Part shown: one piece after another, positions 5,714-8,404 of the stretch
Numbering within the stretch: position 1 is the first letter of the stretch
Layout of the letters: each line of letters starts with the position of its first letter
Source of the DNA: JACDBD01 sp050743385
GTDB taxonomy: Bacteria; Actinomycetota; Acidimicrobiia; IMCC26256; JACDBD01
Reading direction: 5' to 3'
DNA: 8,404 nt
Assembly (NCBI GenBank): GCA_050743385.1
Contig: JBOGFJ010000061.1
Coordinates: forward strand, 1 to 8,404
Translations under genes and position numbers: made by a program
Notes under the pieces: model-generated
Told to the model about the DNA's origin: nothing
What the model saw: only the letters and a program-made list of their open reading frames with translations
Databases searched by the model: none

Positions 5714-7609
5714 ATGTCGGCGCCGGCCCCGACCATCTCGTGGAGCGCGCCCGGCCACTCCCCCGTCCGCCTCGGGTACCTGCCCGCGCTGGACGGCCTG
5801 CGGGCGGTCGCGGTGCTGGCGGTCCTGCTGTACCACTCGTACGACCTGCGGATGTTCCGGGGCGGGTTCCTCGGCGTCGACGTCTTCTTCGTCCTGAGCG
5901 GCTACCTCATCACGTGCGTCCTCGTCTCGGGCCACCGGAACGCCGGGCGCATCGACCTGCGCAACTTCTGGATCCGGCGGGCTCGGCGCCTGCTGCCGGC
6001 GCTCTTCCTCGTCCTCGGGATCACGTGCGCGTACACCGCGCTGTTCCTGCCGGACGAGGCGGCGCGGTTGCGCACCGACGCGCTGGCGTCGCTCGGCTAC
6101 GTCACCAACTGGCACCTGATCTTCGGCGACCAGTCGTACTTCCAGACCATCGGGCGCCCCTCGATGGTGCAGCACCTGTGGTCGTTGGCGGTCGAGGAGC
6201 AGTTCTACCTGCTGTGGCCGTTGCTGCTGGCGGGGGGGTTCGCCCTGTTCGGCCGGCGCCGGCGCCGGCTGGTGTTCGGTGTGGTCGCGGCCGCGGGTGC
6301 GTCGACGCTTCTGATGGCTCTCCTCTACGACCCGACCGCCGATCCTTCACGCGTGTTCTACGGCACCGACACCCACGCCAGCGGGCTGCTGCTCGGCGCT
6401 GCCCTCGCGTTCGTGTGGCCGGCCTGGCGGCTCACCACGAAGACCGGCAAGCACGCACCGCTGCTGCTCGATCTCGTCGGGCTCGCCGGGCTCGGCGGTC
6501 TGCTGTGGTGCTTCCAGAACGTCAGCGAGTTCGACACCGGCCTCTATCACGGCGGGTACTTCGCGTTCGGCCTGATGGTCACGGTCCTCGTGGGAGTGGC
6601 CGTCCATCCCGCGGCACGGCTGATGCCGCTGGTGCTCGGCAACGGTCCTATCCGCTGGATCGGGATCCGCTCGTACGGCATCTACCTGTGGCACTGGCCC
6701 GTCTACCAGATCACCCGGCCCGAGCTCGACGTGCCCGTGCGCGGCGCGCCACTGCTCGCGTTGCGGGTCGGGATCACGGTGAGCCTCGCTGCGCTGTCGT
6801 ATCGCTTCGTCGAGGCCCCGATCCGTCAGGGCGCGCTCGGCCGGTGGCTCGAGTCGCTCCGGCGGGCACCGGCCGCCCACCGCAAGGCACTGGTGCGGCG
6901 GGTACGCCTGGCGACCCTCAGCGCTGTCGTCGCGGTGGTGGTGCTGGGACTCGGCCTGGCGGTGGCCCAGCCCGCGCCCGATCCCCCCGGCTTCTCCTCC
7001 GAGGCGGTGAGCATCGAGGTCACCACCACGGTTCCGCCGACCACGACCCCCGACACCGCCGACACGACCACGGCACCGACGTCGACGGCACCGGCGACCA
7101 CCGCGCCACCGGCGCCCGAAGCCGCACCCGCGCCCGCCCCGGTGCCCATCACCCGCATCACCGCGATCGGAGACTCGGTGATGCTCGGATCCCAGGGGGC
7201 GCTGCGGTTCGTGTTCGGCGACAAGCTCCAGCTCGACGCGGCGGTGAGCCGGCAGTTCGGCGACGCCGTCGACGTCGCCGGCCTGCTGGCGGCCGCGGGC
7301 CAGCTCGGTGACCGGGTGGTCGTCCACCTGGGCACCAACGGCATCATCCGCCCCGAGCAGTTCGACGCGCTGATGCAACGGCTGGCGGGTGTGCCGCGCG
7401 TCCTGGTGCTCAACTCGAACGTGCCCCGGCCGTGGGAGGGCCCCGTCAACGAGCTCCTCGCCACGGCCATCCCGACCTACCCCAACGCGGTGCTGGTCGA
7501 CTGGAAGTCGGCGTCGGGCGCCCATCCCGAGTGGTTCGTCGGTGACGGCGTCCACCTCACCGGCGACGGTGCCCTCGCCTACGCCGATCTCATCAACCGG
7601 CACCTGTAG
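5714..7609 (+). CDS. Membrane acyltransferase-3 fused to a C-terminal SGNH domain (OafA-like)
   Basis: Predicted to move an acyl (often acetyl) group across the membrane and place it on an extracytoplasmic glycan or glycolipid. The 631 residues comprise an acyltransferase-3 membrane part (about 20-370), one further helix near 398-418, a Thr/Pro/Ala linker (about 436-478) and an SGNH domain (about 479-631). Acyltransferase marks are ALDGLRAVAVLAVLLYH with His41, GVDVFFVLSGYLI (54-66), the Arg-rich RRARRLLPA (88-96) and HLWSLAVEEQFYLLWP (154-169). SGNH marks are GDSV with Ser488, SRQFG (512-516), HLGTNG with Asn542, and DGVH with Asp611 and His614, so the esterase/transferase triad looks complete. 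The ATG at 5714 is the first start after an in-frame TGA at 5690, with no clear Shine-Dalgarno. The gene follows the exporter by 77 nt and its end overlaps the LMF1-like gene. The acceptor is unknown. Confidence 0.93.
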   Translation: MSAPAPTISWSAPGHSPVRLGYLPALDGLRAVAVLAVLLYHSYDLRMFRGGFLGVDVFFVLSGYLITCVLVSGHRNAGRIDLRNFWIRRARRLLPALFLVLGITCAYTALFLPDEAARLRTDALASLGYVTNWHLIFGDQSYFQTIGRPSMVQHLWSLAVEEQFYLLWPLLLAGGFALFGRRRRRLVFGVVAAAGASTLLMALLYDPTADPSRVFYGTDTHASGLLLGAALAFVWPAWRLTTKTGKHAPLLLDLVGLAGLGGLLWCFQNVSEFDTGLYHGGYFAFGLMVTVLVGVAVHPAARLMPLVLGNGPIRWIGIRSYGIYLWHWPVYQITRPELDVPVRGAPLLALRVGITVSLAALSYRFVEAPIRQGALGRWLESLRRAPAAHRKALVRRVRLATLSAVVAVVVLGLGLAVAQPAPDPPGFSSEAVSIEVTTTVPPTTTPDTADTTTAPTSTAPATTAPPAPEAAPAPAPVPITRITAIGDSVMLGSQGALRFVFGDKLQLDAAVSRQFGDAVDVAGLLAAAGQLGDRVVVHLGTNGIIRPEQFDALMQRLAGVPRVLVLNSNVPRPWEGPVNELLATAIPTYPNAVLVDWKSASGAHPEWFVGDGVHLTGDGALAYADLINRHL

Positions 7610-8404
7610 CGATCTGGTCAGGGTTGCGGCGGGGCCGCAGGTAGTCGGAGACCGGAGCGCGGACCCAGTACGCCCCCGTCTTGCGCTTCTCGGCCCGAGT
7701 CGTGAAGCGGTAATGGAACAGCCGGGCCCGCACGTGTGTCGGCGGACGCTCGGGGAACGGGTTGTGGCGAAGCAGCTTCAACGTCGGCCTGTCGTTCTCG
7801 AGCAGCTTCACGACGAACCGCTCGAACCACCGGTGCTGCGCCGGTGTACCGAGCGCCGCGAACCACATGAGCCAGTCGAGACGGAGGTGATAGGGCGCGA
7901 TCTGCGGCGGCCGCCGCTTCGGATCACCCGGCTTGCCCTTGAACTCGTACTCCTTCCACGCGGTGGCGGGTGTGAGCGCGGGCTCGTCGGTGCCCTCGAC
8001 GATCACCTCGTAGCGCTCCTTGGTGATGTGACCGAACGCGCCGTAGCTGCCGACGAAGTGGAGGCGGTTGAAGCTGTAGTTCATGCGCTGGCCCCGCGAG
8101 ACGAGGTTGCGCACCGGCCAGTAGCTCAAGAGCGCCACGAGCGCGGCGACCGCGATGACGAATGCGTCGTACCAACCGGGTGGTGACGACAGCGCGGGCG
8201 TGTCGACCGGCAGCACCAGGGCGAGCGTGCTGTCGCTGAACGCGAAGATCGCCAGTGTCATCGTGATCACGTTGAGCCAGGAGAAGTTTCCCGAGCAGAT
8301 GAGCCAGGCCTGGGTGATCACGATGAACACCCCGGCGATGCTCGCCACCGGTTGCGGCGTGAACAGCAAGAGCGGCACCACGAGCTGGGCCCCGTGGTTG
8401 GCCA
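7593..8404 (-). CDS. Lipase maturation factor (LMF1) family membrane protein, C-terminal part (5' end outside window)
   Basis: About 269 C-terminal residues of a membrane protein whose frame stays open to the right window edge. The edge sequence ANHGAQLVVPLLLFTPQPVA matches the conserved helix of LMF1-family proteins, so the GTG at 8381-8379 is internal, not the start. Two to three further helices follow, then a soluble region with NRLHFVGSYGAFG (near 8069-8030) and WKEYEFKGKPGDP plus PYHLRLDWLMWFAALG (near 7958-7848), both characteristic of the family. Vertebrate LMF1 is an ER protein needed to fold dimeric lipases; the bacterial role is not established, and a part in envelope enzyme folding is conjecture. 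The stop TGA at 7595-7593 lies inside the end of the convergent acyltransferase gene. Family assignment is by motif recall. Confidence 0.88.
   Translation of the reverse strand, partial: ANHGAQLVVPLLLFTPQPVASIAGVFIVITQAWLICSGNFSWLNVITMTLAIFAFSDSTLALVLPVDTPALSSPPGWYDAFVIAVAALVALLSYWPVRNLVSRGQRMNYSFNRLHFVGSYGAFGHITKERYEVIVEGTDEPALTPATAWKEYEFKGKPGDPKRRPPQIAPYHLRLDWLMWFAALGTPAQHRWFERFVVKLLENDRPTLKLLRHNPFPERPPTHVRARLFHYRFTTRAEKRKTGAYWVRAPVSDYLRPRRNPDQIATGAG

Noticed and set aside
6252..6269. Perfect 18-nt palindrome made of three GCCGGC units
   Set aside because: It encodes a run of Arg codons in a cytoplasmic loop of the acyltransferase, where alternating CGG/CGC codons create the palindrome by themselves; a regulatory role is not needed.
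6347..7603. A 418-codon minus-strand frame opposite the acyltransferase-SGNH gene
   Set aside because: Low-complexity Arg/Gly/His composition and no motifs; a shadow of the real gene.
7389..8186. A 265-codon plus-strand frame across the acyltransferase end and the antisense of the LMF1-like gene
   Set aside because: Both underlying genes are motif-supported, and this frame has no recognisable domain.
1..8404. CRISPR arrays, tRNA/rRNA genes, insertion sequences, attachment sites, toxin-antitoxin or defence modules
   Set aside because: No regularly spaced repeats, cloverleaf-like sequences, transposase motifs or terminal inverted repeats were seen; almost every base belongs to motif-supported genes.

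Overview
This is a GC-rich, densely packed chromosomal segment, most likely from a member of the Actinomycetota. An acidimicrobial or other environmental lineage is plausible, but the sequence alone cannot fix that. The support is a DUF1876 (Rv2632c-like) protein, which is largely an actinobacterial family, an acyl-CoA ligase of the mycobacterial FadD17/FadD19 type, a DrrAB-type ABC exporter and strongly G/C-biased third codon positions. All genes share this base composition, and I see no tRNA, rRNA, CRISPR array, insertion sequence or other sign of a mobile element.

Layout. (1) Positions 2-1731, plus strand: the C-terminal end of a one-helix membrane protein runs by an ATGA overlap into a six-helix, GAF-containing diguanylate cyclase, so the two are probably a translationally coupled signalling unit. 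(2) Positions 1728-3596, minus strand: a DUF1876 protein is followed after 12 nt by a FadD19-like acyl-CoA synthetase. The synthetase and the cyclase converge so tightly that their TAG stops share one CTAG palindrome. (3) Positions 3597-3688: a 92-nt divergent intergenic region that must carry the start signals of both flanking transcription units. (4) Positions 3689-7609, plus strand: DrrA-like ATPase, a 26-codon micro-ORF that fills the gap, DrrB-like permease, a weak terminator-like hairpin, then a membrane acyltransferase-3 fused to a periplasmic SGNH esterase-like domain. (5) Positions 7593-8404, minus strand: the C-terminal part of a lipase maturation factor (LMF1) family membrane protein, overlapping the acyltransferase gene tail to tail by 17 nt and leaving the window at its 5' end.

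The genes share a lipid/envelope theme (acyl activation, export, O-acyl transfer, LMF1 homologue) plus c-di-GMP signalling, but only the ATPase/permease pair is a near-certain functional unit. I find no clearly new defence or mobile system. The items most worth a second look are the micro-ORF bridging the exporter genes, the in-frame amber codon between the DUF1876 protein and the acyl-CoA synthetase, the Lys-for-Arg change in the cyclase I-site, the tandem Shine-Dalgarno repeats, the two antiparallel gene overlaps, and the bacterial LMF1 homologue beside an SGNH acyltransferase.
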